A DNA stretch of 64,000 nt, taken from contig CAJTPD010000010.1 in assembly GCA_910578105.1 (NCBI GenBank), positions 62,001 through 126,000 of the forward strand, written 5' to 3'. The position numbers and the translations under genes were made by a program. The notes beneath the pieces are model-generated. The model worked only from the letters and a program-made list of their open reading frames with translations. It was not told where the DNA came from and did not search any database. The first letter of the stretch is position 1. Each line of letters starts with the position of its first letter. Origin of the DNA: an uncultured Odoribacter sp. GTDB lineage: Bacteria > Bacteroidota > Bacteroidia > Bacteroidales > Marinifilaceae. Positions 55,004 through 64,000 of the stretch are shown piece by piece.

Positions 55004-56313
55004 TATAATCCATTTTTGGGATATTTATTATTAAACCGGAAACCGATTCCCAGCATCAGAAAATTCGGGTCACGGAAATCTTTCAAATTATAACCGACAT
55101 GAAGAAAAGTATTCCGTGTCATTGAAATCTTAAGAATCAGCATCTGATAAAAAGACCTTAGATCGCCCCCCCGATGCAATATATTAGCCCCCATTCCTAT
55201 ACCCACTGTAAAATAAGGCATCACATACTCCATCCGTCCGGAAGCACCCAACGCAATCTGTGCATTAAAGGGCGGTTCCACAAACCCCTGAGAAGTTCCG
55301 GGATCACTCAATACAAATACATTGGCACTGGCATCATACACCCAATCCAGTGCAATCCCCGCCCGGAATTTATAACTGACATTATACATAGCTGCCAAAT
55401 TAACACCCATCACTTTATAAGCATCCGGAGACGGAACAAATCCCTCCTCCGAAAAATAACCTTTGCGCCGCCACGAACCAAACAACACCAAATCATAACT
55501 CACATGCCGGGGAAAAACAGGAATAAAAGTATGATTTAACAACTTTGAAAGACAAGCTTCTTTCCGGTTAAAATGATAAACTAAACCAACTTTAAAATCC
55601 ATCATATTCAATCCTGCATTCGGAAAACGGGTATTACCATTCGAAAAATGAGTCAGCGTTACCCCCGCATTCAGATTAAAATAGGGAGAAAGCACCCAAT
55701 TCAAATAAAAATTAGTATTGATATAAGCATTCATTTTCGAACCAATCATCACATTATAAGGATTATTTTCCCGGTCATAAGGTTTCCAGCCCAGGGACAA
55801 ACCAAAATTCCATTCATAATTGAATGAAATCCGGGAAGAAAAGCTAACGATACGCGCGCCCTGAAACAAATAGACCGCCACAGGATTTCCCAGCTCAGTT
55901 ACATTTCCAAAACTATAATATCCGATACCAATTCCCTGATAAGCACCTCCCCAGATACGATCCGCTAAAGAATAGGGAGTAAACTGAAACGCATATTTTA
56001 AATGAGCCGCATACGCATCCCGGACAGGTGACGACACATAATTCCGGCCAGCCAAAAAAGAATTAGTGGGGAATACATATCCCGGACGGAATTCCAGCCC
56101 AAACTGATGAATAAAACGACCAGAAAAAGAACAAGTATCTTTCTCCGTCACCAAACCGCCGGACTTTAATCCGACTACCGGGCCTGATGATTTCCGGATC
56201 CGATACAAATCAAACTCACCATCGGACCTGTTCTGCCCCACGACAAAATCAGGACAGAAAAACAATACCTCTAAAAGAAAAAACAACAAGTCGGCCTTTA
56301 TCCGTTTTTTCAT
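55003..56313 (-). CDS. Outer-membrane acyloxyacyl hydrolase/PagL-like protein
   Basis: This 436-residue exported protein (signal ending near FVVGQ) is mostly beta strands with aromatic ends, as in an outer-membrane barrel. Sequence such as YQGIGIGYYSFGNVTELGNP, FSSRISFNYEWNFGLSLGWKP and NLNAGVTLTHFSNGNTRFPNAGLN matches PagL/acyloxyacyl hydrolase-family proteins. The H-x-S-N in THFSNGNT is the region holding the catalytic His-Ser pair. It may trim acyl chains from lipid A. Only the family call is firm. Confidence 0.75.
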   Translation of the reverse strand: MKKRIKADLLFFLLEVLFFCPDFVVGQNRSDGEFDLYRIRKSSGPVVGLKSGGLVTEKDTCSFSGRFIHQFGLEFRPGYVFPTNSFLAGRNYVSSPVRDAYAAHLKYAFQFTPYSLADRIWGGAYQGIGIGYYSFGNVTELGNPVAVYLFQGARIVSFSSRISFNYEWNFGLSLGWKPYDRENNPYNVMIGSKMNAYINTNFYLNWVLSPYFNLNAGVTLTHFSNGNTRFPNAGLNMMDFKVGLVYHFNRKEACLSKLLNHTFIPVFPRHVSYDLVLFGSWRRKGYFSEEGFVPSPDAYKVMGVNLAAMYNVSYKFRAGIALDWVYDASANVFVLSDPGTSQGFVEPPFNAQIALGASGRMEYVMPYFTVGIGMGANILHRGGDLRSFYQMLILKISMTRNTFLHVGYNLKDFRDPNFLMLGIGFRFNNKYPKNGL

Positions 56314-56512
56314 AGATCATCAAATACCTTAAATACCCCGGTATATTCCGAAACATTGTGCAAATATATATTTTCCAACCATACCGGATACCTCAAAATA
56401 TGAAATAAATAAAACAAAAACAGATTCAATAGCTACAACTGAAAAATAATCCTTATTTACCGGAAAAAATAAGGAAAACTTAGTATTTTCGTCAACCGAA
56501 ATCTACAATAAT

Positions 56513-57085
56513 ATGAACGATAAACTGAAAGAAGAAATCAGGAAATCGCACGAAATCCTCAAACAAGGCGGTGTAATCCTCTATCCGACAGATACAATCT
56601 GGGGATTGGGTTGCGATGCAACCAATGCTGAAGCCGTAAAAAAAATTTACGAAATCAAAAAACGGACAGAGCATAAATCCATGTTGGTACTACTGGAGGA
56701 TGTCGGAAAAATCGCATCATACGCAGATGTCCCGGACATTGCCTTCGAATTGCTCGAAGTAACCGACCAGCCAACAACCATCATTTATCCGAATGCCAAA
56801 AGGCTGGCCAATAATTTGATTGCTGAAGACCAAACAATAGGCATCCGCATCACAAAAGAGGAATTTACCCGCTCACTGTTATTCCGGTTTAATCGTCCTC
56901 TTGTCTCCACTTCGGCTAATGTCAGCGGCGAACCTTCACCCCGGTTTTATGATGAAATCAGCAAAGAAATAAAAAATGCAGTGGATTATATTGTTGATTA
57001 CCGCCGGCAAGACCATACCCCGGCTTTACCTTCCGGTATTATCAAACTGGGATTAAAAGGGGAAATTCAGATTATCCGGAAATAA
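56513..57085 (+). CDS. tsaC: L-threonylcarbamoyladenylate synthase (Sua5/YrdC family)
   Basis: This 190-residue enzyme joins threonine, bicarbonate and ATP to make the donor for tRNA t6A37. The start KEEIRKSHEILKQGGVILYPTDTIWGLGCDA is the YrdC signature at residues 5-35. Other conserved parts are KSMLVLLEDVG, ADVPDIAFELL, TIGIRITKEE and PLVSTSANVSGEPS. Two genes on, a tsaB gene follows at 20 bases, linking both to the same pathway. Confidence 0.92.
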   Translation: MNDKLKEEIRKSHEILKQGGVILYPTDTIWGLGCDATNAEAVKKIYEIKKRTEHKSMLVLLEDVGKIASYADVPDIAFELLEVTDQPTTIIYPNAKRLANNLIAEDQTIGIRITKEEFTRSLLFRFNRPLVSTSANVSGEPSPRFYDEISKEIKNAVDYIVDYRRQDHTPALPSGIIKLGLKGEIQIIRK

Positions 57086-57104
57086 AAAATGAAATAATAA
57101 AATT

Positions 57105-57791
57105 ATGGCTTTAATTTTAAATATAGACACCTCTACTTCCATATGCTCTGTCGCATTAGCCGATTCCGGAGAAATAACGACAATAAAGGAAAGCAATAAA
57201 GGTTTGAATCATTCCATTCTGCTGGGAACTTTCATCGATGAAATTCTGTGCGAAAAACAACTCGATGTACATCAACTGGATGCTGTTGCCGTCAGCATGG
57301 GGCCTGGCTCTTACACAGGCTTACGCATCGGTGTATCTATGGCCAAAGGCTTGTGTTTTGGGGCCGGAAAACCCTTAATTGCCGTCCCAACCTTACAAGC
57401 TCTGGCCTCATCCGTGGCCACGGAAATAAACGAAAATGCACTTTACTGTCCTATGCTCGACGCCCGGCGGATGGAAGTATATACTGCTTTTTTTGACCGG
57501 GAAAATCGGACAGTAGTTGATACAAAAGCTGAAATCATCAATGCCGACTCTTTTTCTAACCTGCTGACTGAACACAAGATATATTTCTTTGGAAATGGCA
57601 GCGATAAAATCAGAAATATACTCACATCTCCCAATGCCCATTTTATCGCAAATGTAGAAACCTCTGCCCGCCATATGACTCAACTGGCAGAACAACTCTT
57701 TACAGCTCAGCAATTTGCAGACGTAGCATACTTTGAACCTTTTTATTTAAAAGATTTTATCGCTACTACTCCGAAGAAAAAAATTATCTGA
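57105..57791 (+). CDS. tsaB: tRNA threonylcarbamoyladenosine biosynthesis protein TsaB
   Basis: This 228-residue actin-like scaffold works with TsaD and TsaE to make t6A. The ATPase phosphate-1 loop is LNIDTSTSICSVAL near residue 5. The family hallmark GPGSYTGLRIGVSMAKGLCFG lies around residues 66-86, and VPTLQALAS and YCPMLDARRMEVYTAFF follow. The 57085-57105 gap to tsaC is 20 bases. TsaD and TsaE are elsewhere in the genome. Confidence 0.95.
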   Translation: MALILNIDTSTSICSVALADSGEITTIKESNKGLNHSILLGTFIDEILCEKQLDVHQLDAVAVSMGPGSYTGLRIGVSMAKGLCFGAGKPLIAVPTLQALASSVATEINENALYCPMLDARRMEVYTAFFDRENRTVVDTKAEIINADSFSNLLTEHKIYFFGNGSDKIRNILTSPNAHFIANVETSARHMTQLAEQLFTAQQFADVAYFEPFYLKDFIATTPKKKII

Positions 57792-57885
57792 CACAGTGTA
57801 TAATTATACATCCTGGACACAAGTAACCCTACAACCTGATAATTGGTATAATCCATAACAAATAAACCAATAAAGAAATAAAAAC

Positions 57886-58569
57886 ATGAAAACAAAACTA
57901 TTCACGGCTATGCTTATGGTCCTTTCCATTACAGCCTGTAAAAAAGAAATCAAATTAGAGGTAAAACAAATCAAAGAAACCGACAAAACAACAGAATGGA
58001 ACATCACCACCAATCGACCTGTATTTTCTGCAACAGAAATAGAAATAGAAAAAAGTTGTGTTAAAATCAATGACGAAATAACAGGACTGGTAAATGGCAT
58101 CAAAGCCGCTTTCCAGGAACAAGCCAAAGAACAAAATACCAGCCTGGACTCTATCGGTCAGAAACAAGCTGCCCCATACGAATTATTCATCACAGACAGC
58201 GTATTCCTGGCAGATAAAAACTACATCAGCATACTAATGTCTGCCTATGAAATGCTGGGAGGAGCCAATGGTATTACCAACTTCTACGGCATAAACTACA
58301 ATGTAAAAACTCAAAAATTTCTGGACAAAAAAGACATTCTGAACTACGAAAAAGCCAGTGATATCAACGCACTACTGAAAAACAATCTGAAAGACCCGGA
58401 CAAATGCTACACGTTCGAAGCACCGACAATAGATAACTGTACAGCTTTAAACTTCACATTACATACTGTAGAATTCACTTACGCCAAATACATTCTTGGC
58501 CCTGGAGCCTGTGGCCCCGTTACCATTTCCGTACCACGAGCAAAAATGCAAGGCATGCTGAAACTATAA
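57886..58569 (+). CDS. DUF3298/DUF4163-type lipoprotein
   Basis: This 227-residue lipoprotein (SITAC, Cys18) has the pattern of PdaC-like N-terminal domain plus DUF3298 (YNVKTQKFLDKKDIL, then FTLHTVEFTYAKYILGPGACGPVTISVP), so it belongs to the RsiV/PdaC-like family. Members are cell-envelope lipoproteins with possible anti-sigma or peptidoglycan-binding roles. None of these is proven here. Upstream is tsaB with a gap of about 95 bases; co-transcription is uncertain. Confidence 0.75.
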   Translation: MKTKLFTAMLMVLSITACKKEIKLEVKQIKETDKTTEWNITTNRPVFSATEIEIEKSCVKINDEITGLVNGIKAAFQEQAKEQNTSLDSIGQKQAAPYELFITDSVFLADKNYISILMSAYEMLGGANGITNFYGINYNVKTQKFLDKKDILNYEKASDINALLKNNLKDPDKCYTFEAPTIDNCTALNFTLHTVEFTYAKYILGPGACGPVTISVPRAKMQGMLKL

Positions 58570-58574
58570 AATCC

Positions 58575-58649
58575 CGCAGATTTTTGACCAGCAGGACTAA
58601 AATTCCGGATAATAAATATAAATCCGAAATTTTAGTCCCGCCAATCTGC
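58575..58649. terminator. Large bidirectional hairpin between convergent genes
   Basis: An inner stem (GGACTAAAATT-CCGGAT pairing with ATCCG-AAATTTTAGTCC) has an AT-rich loop. Outer arms GCAGATT and AATCTGC extend it. It lies between the DUF3298 gene and the convergent GH3 gene. Confidence 0.75.
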
Positions 58650-58695
58650 AAAATACTTATCCATTTCTGAAAAAAAATGTCCAGCTGTCCAAAAT

Positions 58696-60957
58696 TCACT
58701 TCCGGTAAGTAAAATTACCTTCATTCCGGTTATCTTCCGCGTTAACAGCAATCCAAACCTTAAATTCTCCGGGTTCTGCCACATATTTCATATCCAGATT
58801 ATACATGGCTATGGTTTCGGGAGTAATAGAAAATTCAACTGTCACAGAGTCTCCTTTAGATAAAAACACCTTTCGGAACCCTCTCAATTCCTTCACTGGA
58901 CGCGTCACACTACCCGCAATATCCCGGATATACAACTGCACGACAACTTCCCCATCCCTTTCTCCATTATTGGCAACAACAGCAGAAACCTTTATCTCGC
59001 CGTCAGGTCTTAAAACATTGGTATTCATCTGCATATTACGGATATCAAAACTAGTATAGCTCAACCCGTAACCAAAAGGATAAAGCGGCGTATTAGGCGA
59101 ATCCAGATAGAAAGAACGATAATCGGCTCCAGGATTCTCCGGTTCAACAGGGCGTCCCGTATTCTTATGATTATAATACAAAGGCAACTGTCCGACAGAA
59201 CGCGGAAACGACATTGTCAGACAGCCCGACGGATTATGGTTCCCGCTGACTACATCGGCAACAGAATAACCTGCCATCGTACCCAGATACCAAGCCTCCA
59301 TTATGCCATCTACATGTTCATCCTCCCAAGACAAATCCAAAGGCCGTCCATTCATCAACACCAACCCCACTGGTTTCCCTAATTTCACCAACTCCTGCAA
59401 TAACTCCCGTTGCACTCCCGGCAACCGGATATCCGTTCGGGAAGCTGCTTCCCCGGACCAGTTGAAATCTTCACCCATCACCGCCAATATAACATCCGCA
59501 TTGGCAGCAACATCCATAGCCTCTCCGAAACCGCTCCTGTCTTCTGTTGTCAAATCACAGCCGGGAGCATAGGTTAATATCACTTTACTGTCTTTATATA
59601 CCTCCGTAAACCCTTCATACAACGAAACACTCTGTTCCCGGTTACCGCGCCCGGCCCATTCCCCATTCAAATTTATTTTATCTTTGACCAGCGGTCCGAT
59701 CAAAGCTACAGTCTGGGGTTTATTCGGCTCAATAGGGAATATCTTATTTTTATTCTTCAGTAAAACAATAGATTTCCTCCCGGCTTCCCGCGCCACTTGT
59801 AAAAACTCAGGACGCATAATGGTATTCTTTTCCCGGGTAGAATCCAGATAACGATAAGGGTCGTCAAACAACCCTAATAAAAACTTCATTTCCAGAATCG
59901 AACGCACAGCTCTATCTATTTCAGACTTTTTAATTTTCCGGTCCTTGAGCAATTGAGGTAAATTCCGGATAAAAACATTCCCGTTCATATCCATATCAAT
60001 CCCCGCATTCACCGCCTTCATCGCAGCTTCCCGTTCATTAGCCGCAATCCCGTGAGGAACCAACTCATTTACCGCTGTATAATCAGTAACAACAAATCCT
60101 TTGAATTTCCATTCATTCCTCAACACATCCGTATAAAGATATTTATTAGCAGTGGCCGGAACACCGTCTACCTCATTAAACGCTGTCATAAAAGTAGCAA
60201 CGCCAGCCTTTTCCGCCGCATAAAAAGGAGGAAAATAAGTCTCATACAAACTACGCCGGGACACATCCACCGTATTATAATCCCGACCGCCCTCAGAAGC
60301 TCCGTAAGCAACAAAGTGTTTGGCACAAGCCAGGACAGTATTAATTTTTCGCAAATCTTTCCAGGAATCTCCCTGAAACCCCTGTACCCGGGCAATAGCC
60401 ACCTGGCTGCCATACCAAGGATCTTCACCGGCACCCTCCATTACCCGTCCCCAACGGGCATCCCTGGCAACATCCACCATGGGGGCAAACGTCCAGCAAA
60501 TTCCTTCCGCAGCCGCTTCAGTTGCAGCGATTGAAGCCGTTCGTTTCATCAATTCCGGTTCCCAGGAACAGGACTCAGCTAAAGGTATCGGAAAAATAGT
60601 CCGGAAACCGTGTATTACATCATAAGCAAACAACACCGGTATTTTCAACCGGGACTGAGACAATGCCATATCCTGTAACTTCCGGACCCCATCCACAGTC
60701 ACTGTATTAAATACACTCCCCACCAATCCCTTTTTCAGATAAGTTTCCCAATCACTTTTCATAACAGGTCCGGTAATATCCCAATCTGCAGAATATTGTG
60801 TCATCTGCCCAATCTTTTCCTCCCATGTCATCAATTTCAAAACCGAATCTACTTTATGCTCGATAACGGGGTCCCCGCTGAAACTCTCCCATTTTCCCCG
60901 GGAACTGCAAGCCACTGCCAGACCTGCACACAAAATAAACACTACAATTGTTTTCAT
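58696..60957 (-). CDS. Beta-glucosidase, GH3 (BglX-like)
   Basis: This exported 753-residue lipoprotein (lipobox AVAC, Cys17) has the three-domain layout of GH3 beta-glucosidases. The TIM barrel (30-380) has PMVDVARDARWGRVMEGAGEDP and nucleophile Asp292 in GFVVTDYTAV. An alpha-beta sandwich (about 400-620) has the acid/base region FNWSGEAASRTDIRLPG. A C-terminal fibronectin III-like domain ends the chain. In this locus it follows a GH144 gene on the same strand, so it probably cleaves sophoro-oligosaccharides to glucose. Confidence 0.9.
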   Translation of the reverse strand: MKTIVVFILCAGLAVACSSRGKWESFSGDPVIEHKVDSVLKLMTWEEKIGQMTQYSADWDITGPVMKSDWETYLKKGLVGSVFNTVTVDGVRKLQDMALSQSRLKIPVLFAYDVIHGFRTIFPIPLAESCSWEPELMKRTASIAATEAAAEGICWTFAPMVDVARDARWGRVMEGAGEDPWYGSQVAIARVQGFQGDSWKDLRKINTVLACAKHFVAYGASEGGRDYNTVDVSRRSLYETYFPPFYAAEKAGVATFMTAFNEVDGVPATANKYLYTDVLRNEWKFKGFVVTDYTAVNELVPHGIAANEREAAMKAVNAGIDMDMNGNVFIRNLPQLLKDRKIKKSEIDRAVRSILEMKFLLGLFDDPYRYLDSTREKNTIMRPEFLQVAREAGRKSIVLLKNKNKIFPIEPNKPQTVALIGPLVKDKINLNGEWAGRGNREQSVSLYEGFTEVYKDSKVILTYAPGCDLTTEDRSGFGEAMDVAANADVILAVMGEDFNWSGEAASRTDIRLPGVQRELLQELVKLGKPVGLVLMNGRPLDLSWEDEHVDGIMEAWYLGTMAGYSVADVVSGNHNPSGCLTMSFPRSVGQLPLYYNHKNTGRPVEPENPGADYRSFYLDSPNTPLYPFGYGLSYTSFDIRNMQMNTNVLRPDGEIKVSAVVANNGERDGEVVVQLYIRDIAGSVTRPVKELRGFRKVFLSKGDSVTVEFSITPETIAMYNLDMKYVAEPGEFKVWIAVNAEDNRNEGNFTYRK

Positions 60958-60994
60958 ATCTTTTAATTTTAATCTTTATTCACCTGTATTTAAC

Positions 60995-62284
60995 CTATTT
61001 ACATGGAATGGTTTCAAACCCTAATTTTTCCAGCCCTTTTTTTACATCCGGATGACTCATAAATAACTTCCAGAGTAAACCAGTCCGGTAATTTTCTATC
61101 ATTCCGATAACAGGACCCTGGTCTATAGCCAGATAAGAATCAGCCACCCAACATGCTGTCGGGTTAAAAGCATCTTTAAAACCATAATCCCCCCACAAAG
61201 AATCTCCCAAATCATAATAAAAATGCTTTAAAGCCCGCATTGAATATTCCGGAGTATAAGGAAAAGCAGACAAAGCGGCTGTCGGACTAATCACTCCCCG
61301 GTCATTCAACGGGTCATGAGCAAAATATCCGCCATTCCCGTCACTGGCTGTAAAACCCCAGCTATCAGCACCATAATCCTTATATCCATTGGGATTTACA
61401 ATCGCATGCCGGTGGTTAATCAAAGTGTGATTTACATTTTGCTGCCAATAATCGGCATATTTATCTCTCAAACCCCGGGGATCCAGCCCCAGATAAGAAT
61501 AATGCGTGAAAAACAAAGGTCCCCCGTAATCCATACCCAAAGGTAACGGAATCCCATAAAATTCTTTCTCATTTTTAAAAATAGGTCCGGTTGCCCATCC
61601 TTTATGATAAACCGAATCGCTGATAGGATGAGTAGGCGAAGCTGCCGCCAAAACATAAGTAACCAAAGCTTCATTATACCCATGAATCGGATGATTCATC
61701 TCCCACCCGTACCGGGGAGACCAATGCCAGAATAAAACATGTTGTCCGTTCGTAAACCAACTCCAGTCTGCTTCCCTCCATAACTTATCAATTTCCTGTC
61801 TCAATTCTGTCTCCTGCGGATTAGTCCGGTCAAAATATTGATGAGCCATTAGTAAACCTTCAAACAAAAAAGAAGTCTCCACAACATCCGCTCCATCATC
61901 TTTCTCACTGAAAGCAATCGCTTTCCCGGTAGTGCCGTTTAACCAATGCGGCCAAACTCCATGCCAACGCTCGGCTTTCTCATCCAGAAAATGCACCATT
62001 TTCAACAAACGCTCCACACCCTGCGCCCGGGTGATAAAACCTCTTTCTACTCCGACGATAATAGCCATCACACCAAAACCTGAGCCTCCGACAGTCACCA
62101 CTTCATGATTGATATGGACCGTATCTGTCCTCTCTCTCGCCAGACCACTCACCGGATGACCAAAATCCCAGAAATACCGGAACGTTTGCCGTTGAACAGT
62201 ATCCAGCAACGCTTTATCCGACAATTCCTGCGCCGGCAAAATCCCGGCAATCCAGACAAAGACAAACAATAAAAACAGTTTCAT
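60995..62284 (-). CDS. GH144 family endo-beta-1,2-glucanase-like protein (glucoamylase domain)
   Basis: This exported 429-residue protein (signal ending at about residue 18) has the alpha/alpha-barrel domain often annotated 'glucoamylase' (PF10091), now placed in GH144. Key parts are FRYFWDFGHPVSGLARERTD, GGSGFGVMAIIVGVERGF, FWHWSPRYGWEMNHPIHGYNEA, and YKDYGADSWGFTASDGNGGY. It lies 37 bases from the SusD gene and 37 from GH3, so one transcript. Characterised GH144 enzymes cut beta-1,2-glucan. Confidence 0.88.
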   Translation of the reverse strand: MKLFLLFVFVWIAGILPAQELSDKALLDTVQRQTFRYFWDFGHPVSGLARERTDTVHINHEVVTVGGSGFGVMAIIVGVERGFITRAQGVERLLKMVHFLDEKAERWHGVWPHWLNGTTGKAIAFSEKDDGADVVETSFLFEGLLMAHQYFDRTNPQETELRQEIDKLWREADWSWFTNGQHVLFWHWSPRYGWEMNHPIHGYNEALVTYVLAAASPTHPISDSVYHKGWATGPIFKNEKEFYGIPLPLGMDYGGPLFFTHYSYLGLDPRGLRDKYADYWQQNVNHTLINHRHAIVNPNGYKDYGADSWGFTASDGNGGYFAHDPLNDRGVISPTAALSAFPYTPEYSMRALKHFYYDLGDSLWGDYGFKDAFNPTACWVADSYLAIDQGPVIGMIENYRTGLLWKLFMSHPDVKKGLEKLGFETIPCK

Positions 62285-62321
62285 GATAAAATGATTAAAT
62301 AAATATCAACTTGCCAAGTCT

Positions 62322-63812
62322 TCAAGGATTTTGCTGAAGCACTCCCTGAGAAATATCAATTTGCTTTTGAGGCAACAGAAATACACGATTGACAGAAGCA
62401 TTGAAATGAGTATCGGGATTATCTGCCTTCAATTCACGCAAAGCATATCCCGACACCACCTTATCAGCACGGAGTAAATCAAAAAAACGGTGCCCTTCCA
62501 AAGCCAATTCTACCCGCCTCTCATGCCATATAATTTCCCGTAACAAATCTTTATTCGTCTCTGTTATCCTTGGCAATATACCCGAATCATCCGTACCTTC
62601 CGCCACTGATTTCCGGGCTCTGGCCCTCACCAATTCCAACTTATCCAAAGCCTCTGAAGTTTTTCCCAACTCATTGGCTGCTTCGGCATAAATCAACAGA
62701 ACATCAGCATAACGCAAAAAATACAGATGAGCATCGGTCTTGGTAAAACTATTCGCATTCCAATAACTTTTTGGCCAAATCACCTTACGATTCGCCCTGG
62801 GCTCTAAAGCCGGAGCAAAATCAATCACTCCGGCTCCTTCTACCGAATCCCCACTGAAAAATATCGTTGCAGCCATACGGGGATCACCCGTTTCATAAGC
62901 CTCTACCAAACTCTGAGTCGGAGCAAGATATCCCCAACCCCAGAAACCACGTACCCCCTGCCACATAACAAATTGTGACTCATTATCCCGGTTTTCCTGC
63001 CATAAAAACTGGTCACTCAACATCACTTCCCTCGAATACAACGAATTCGGATTGAATAAATCCCTGTAGTCTGAATGCAAATCATACTCCCCTCCGGCAA
63101 TCACCGAATCAGCACAATCAAAAGCCCGCTGGTAATTCTGCATAAACAGATATACTTTCGCCAACAATCCCCGGGCAGTCCCCTTAGTCACTCTTCCGAC
63201 CTCCTTTTCCCCCCACTGGGCACGTGTCGGCAAATTATCCGCCGCATATGTCAAATCATTTACAATCTCAACATAAACCTCTTCCTCAGTTGCTCTGGGT
63301 GTATTATATCCACCTGGTTGCGGTACATCCAGCATTAAAGGTACACCACCAAACGCTTTTACCAGATTAAAATAGAAAAAACCACGAAAAAAACGGGCCT
63401 GAGCCATACAACGTATTTTCAACTCTTCATTACTCAACTTCTGCAAAGACTCTAATGCTACGTTACAACTGGCAATAGCATTATAATTCCCCGTCCACCA
63501 ATTATTCAACTCGTCTACACCTGCATTATAAGTAAAATTATTCACTGTATTCAACCGGGCTACGCTCCCATCCGCCAATTCACTCCCTGTATTACTATTA
63601 TCACTCGGCAACTCACAAATGACGAACCAGGGAAAACCAGTCTGATCCCATTCCCGTAAACGGGAATATATCGCATTTATTCCCATCAAAGCCCCTTCTT
63701 CTTCACTAAAAAATACTTCTTCTGTCAACTTTCCCCGGGGCTCCGGACTTAAAAAATCCGTACATCCTTCAAAGGCAAACATGACCAATATAATTAAAAA
63801 TAAATTCTTCAT
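62322..63812 (-). CDS. SusD/RagB family outer-membrane lipoprotein
   Basis: This 496-residue lipoprotein (lipobox FEGC, Cys17) has the SusD fold: SPEPRGKLTEEVFFSEEEGALMGINAIYSRL-type start, RCMAQARFFRGFFYFNLVKAFG in the first half, KVYLFMQNYQRAF, and C-terminal YFLRYADVLLIYAEAANELG and WHERRVELALEGHRFFDL. It captures the ligand for the SusC protein whose 3' end lies to the right. It pairs with the GH144 and GH3 genes in the same operon. Confidence 0.93.
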   Translation of the reverse strand: MKNLFLIILVMFAFEGCTDFLSPEPRGKLTEEVFFSEEEGALMGINAIYSRLREWDQTGFPWFVICELPSDNSNTGSELADGSVARLNTVNNFTYNAGVDELNNWWTGNYNAIASCNVALESLQKLSNEELKIRCMAQARFFRGFFYFNLVKAFGGVPLMLDVPQPGGYNTPRATEEEVYVEIVNDLTYAADNLPTRAQWGEKEVGRVTKGTARGLLAKVYLFMQNYQRAFDCADSVIAGGEYDLHSDYRDLFNPNSLYSREVMLSDQFLWQENRDNESQFVMWQGVRGFWGWGYLAPTQSLVEAYETGDPRMAATIFFSGDSVEGAGVIDFAPALEPRANRKVIWPKSYWNANSFTKTDAHLYFLRYADVLLIYAEAANELGKTSEALDKLELVRARARKSVAEGTDDSGILPRITETNKDLLREIIWHERRVELALEGHRFFDLLRADKVVSGYALRELKADNPDTHFNASVNRVFLLPQKQIDISQGVLQQNP

Positions 63813-63858
63813 ACTTGCTTATTATTAATAATTTATGAATTACAGTATTTCAATTTCA

Positions 63859-64000
63859 TCATAGTGTTATATTCAAACCAAACCGACAACTGGTTGCCAC
63901 CGGGTAGATGGTCCTGTCAATTCCGGATTCCAGGGAACTCCCTGTAATTTCAGGAGTAAATCCATGGTATTTTGTGATATAAAACAAATTATTACCACTA
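63859..64000 (-). CDS. SusC/RagA TonB-dependent transporter (C-terminal end only)
   Basis: Reading leftward from the window edge, 46 codons and a TGA at 63859-63861 encode the last part of a SusC-like barrel. It contains F-Y-I-T-K-Y-H-G-F-T-P-E-I-T-G and ends R-F-G-L-N-I-T-L, the typical final strand with a terminal hydrophobic residue. It lies 46 bases before the SusD gene, so the SusC-SusD order is normal. The rest of the gene is outside the window. Confidence 0.9.
   Translation of the reverse strand, partial: SGNNLFYITKYHGFTPEITGSSLESGIDRTIYPVATSCRFGLNITL

Overview
The window reads as a chromosomal piece of a gut-type Bacteroidales bacterium carrying the right-hand end of a contractile-tailed prophage (or phage-derived tail particle). 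Bacteroidota signs are SusC/SusD pairs, a FecR/ECF-sigma pair, a sodium-pumping NQR operon, a short RpoD of 286 residues, TAnnTTTG-type promoter elements and few Shine-Dalgarno sequences. The two-subunit methylmalonyl-CoA mutase and the gene set would suit Odoribacter or Butyricimonas relatives, but the genus is a guess.

Region 1 (1-12.6 kb) is a tail module on the + strand: sheath, tube, a chaperone pair joined by a probable -1 frameshift, tape measure, baseplate hub, spike, gp46-like, LysM-like, gpJ-like and gpI-like proteins, then a tail fibre. The fibre gene ends in a small shufflon. One C-terminal module is expressed, and two alternative modules lie downstream in reverse orientation. Each begins at a shared recombination-like site in the same reading phase, and a tyrosine recombinase gene follows immediately. 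A truncated IS256-type transposase marks the edge. Base composition is about half G+C in the structural genes and drops to about 30% in the shufflon and recombinase.

Region 2 (12.7-21 kb, - strand) holds a GH29 fucosidase and a serine-type sulfatase (a probable sulfated, fucosylated glycan pair), the primary sigma factor RpoD, an HtrA protease, a META-domain lipoprotein and a DUF5103 protein. Region 3 (21.2-31.1 kb) carries nqrABCDEF, glyA, a phosphoglycolate-phosphatase-like gene and map. Region 4 (31.2-40.3 kb, - strand) is one ECF-sigma/FecR/SusC/SusD/DUF4843/PKD-like uptake locus in which SusC has an STN signalling domain, so uptake and transcription are probably coupled.

Region 5 (40.3-58.6 kb) is mostly housekeeping: MATE exporter, a YtxH/holin-like envelope cluster with overlapping genes, HAD phosphatases, a DEAD-box helicase, glutaminase, methylmalonyl-CoA mutase (propionate/succinate metabolism), an exonuclease, a YfcC-type carrier, diaminopimelate dehydrogenase, an outer-membrane PagL-like protein, and tsaC-tsaB for tRNA t6A synthesis. 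Region 6 (58.7-64 kb, - strand) is a polysaccharide utilisation locus: GH3, GH144, SusD and the C-terminus of SusC, an arrangement that fits beta-1,2-glucan use.

The most unusual system is the tail-fibre shufflon at 10.2-12.1 kb. It lets one phage or tail particle carry three alternative receptor-binding tips.
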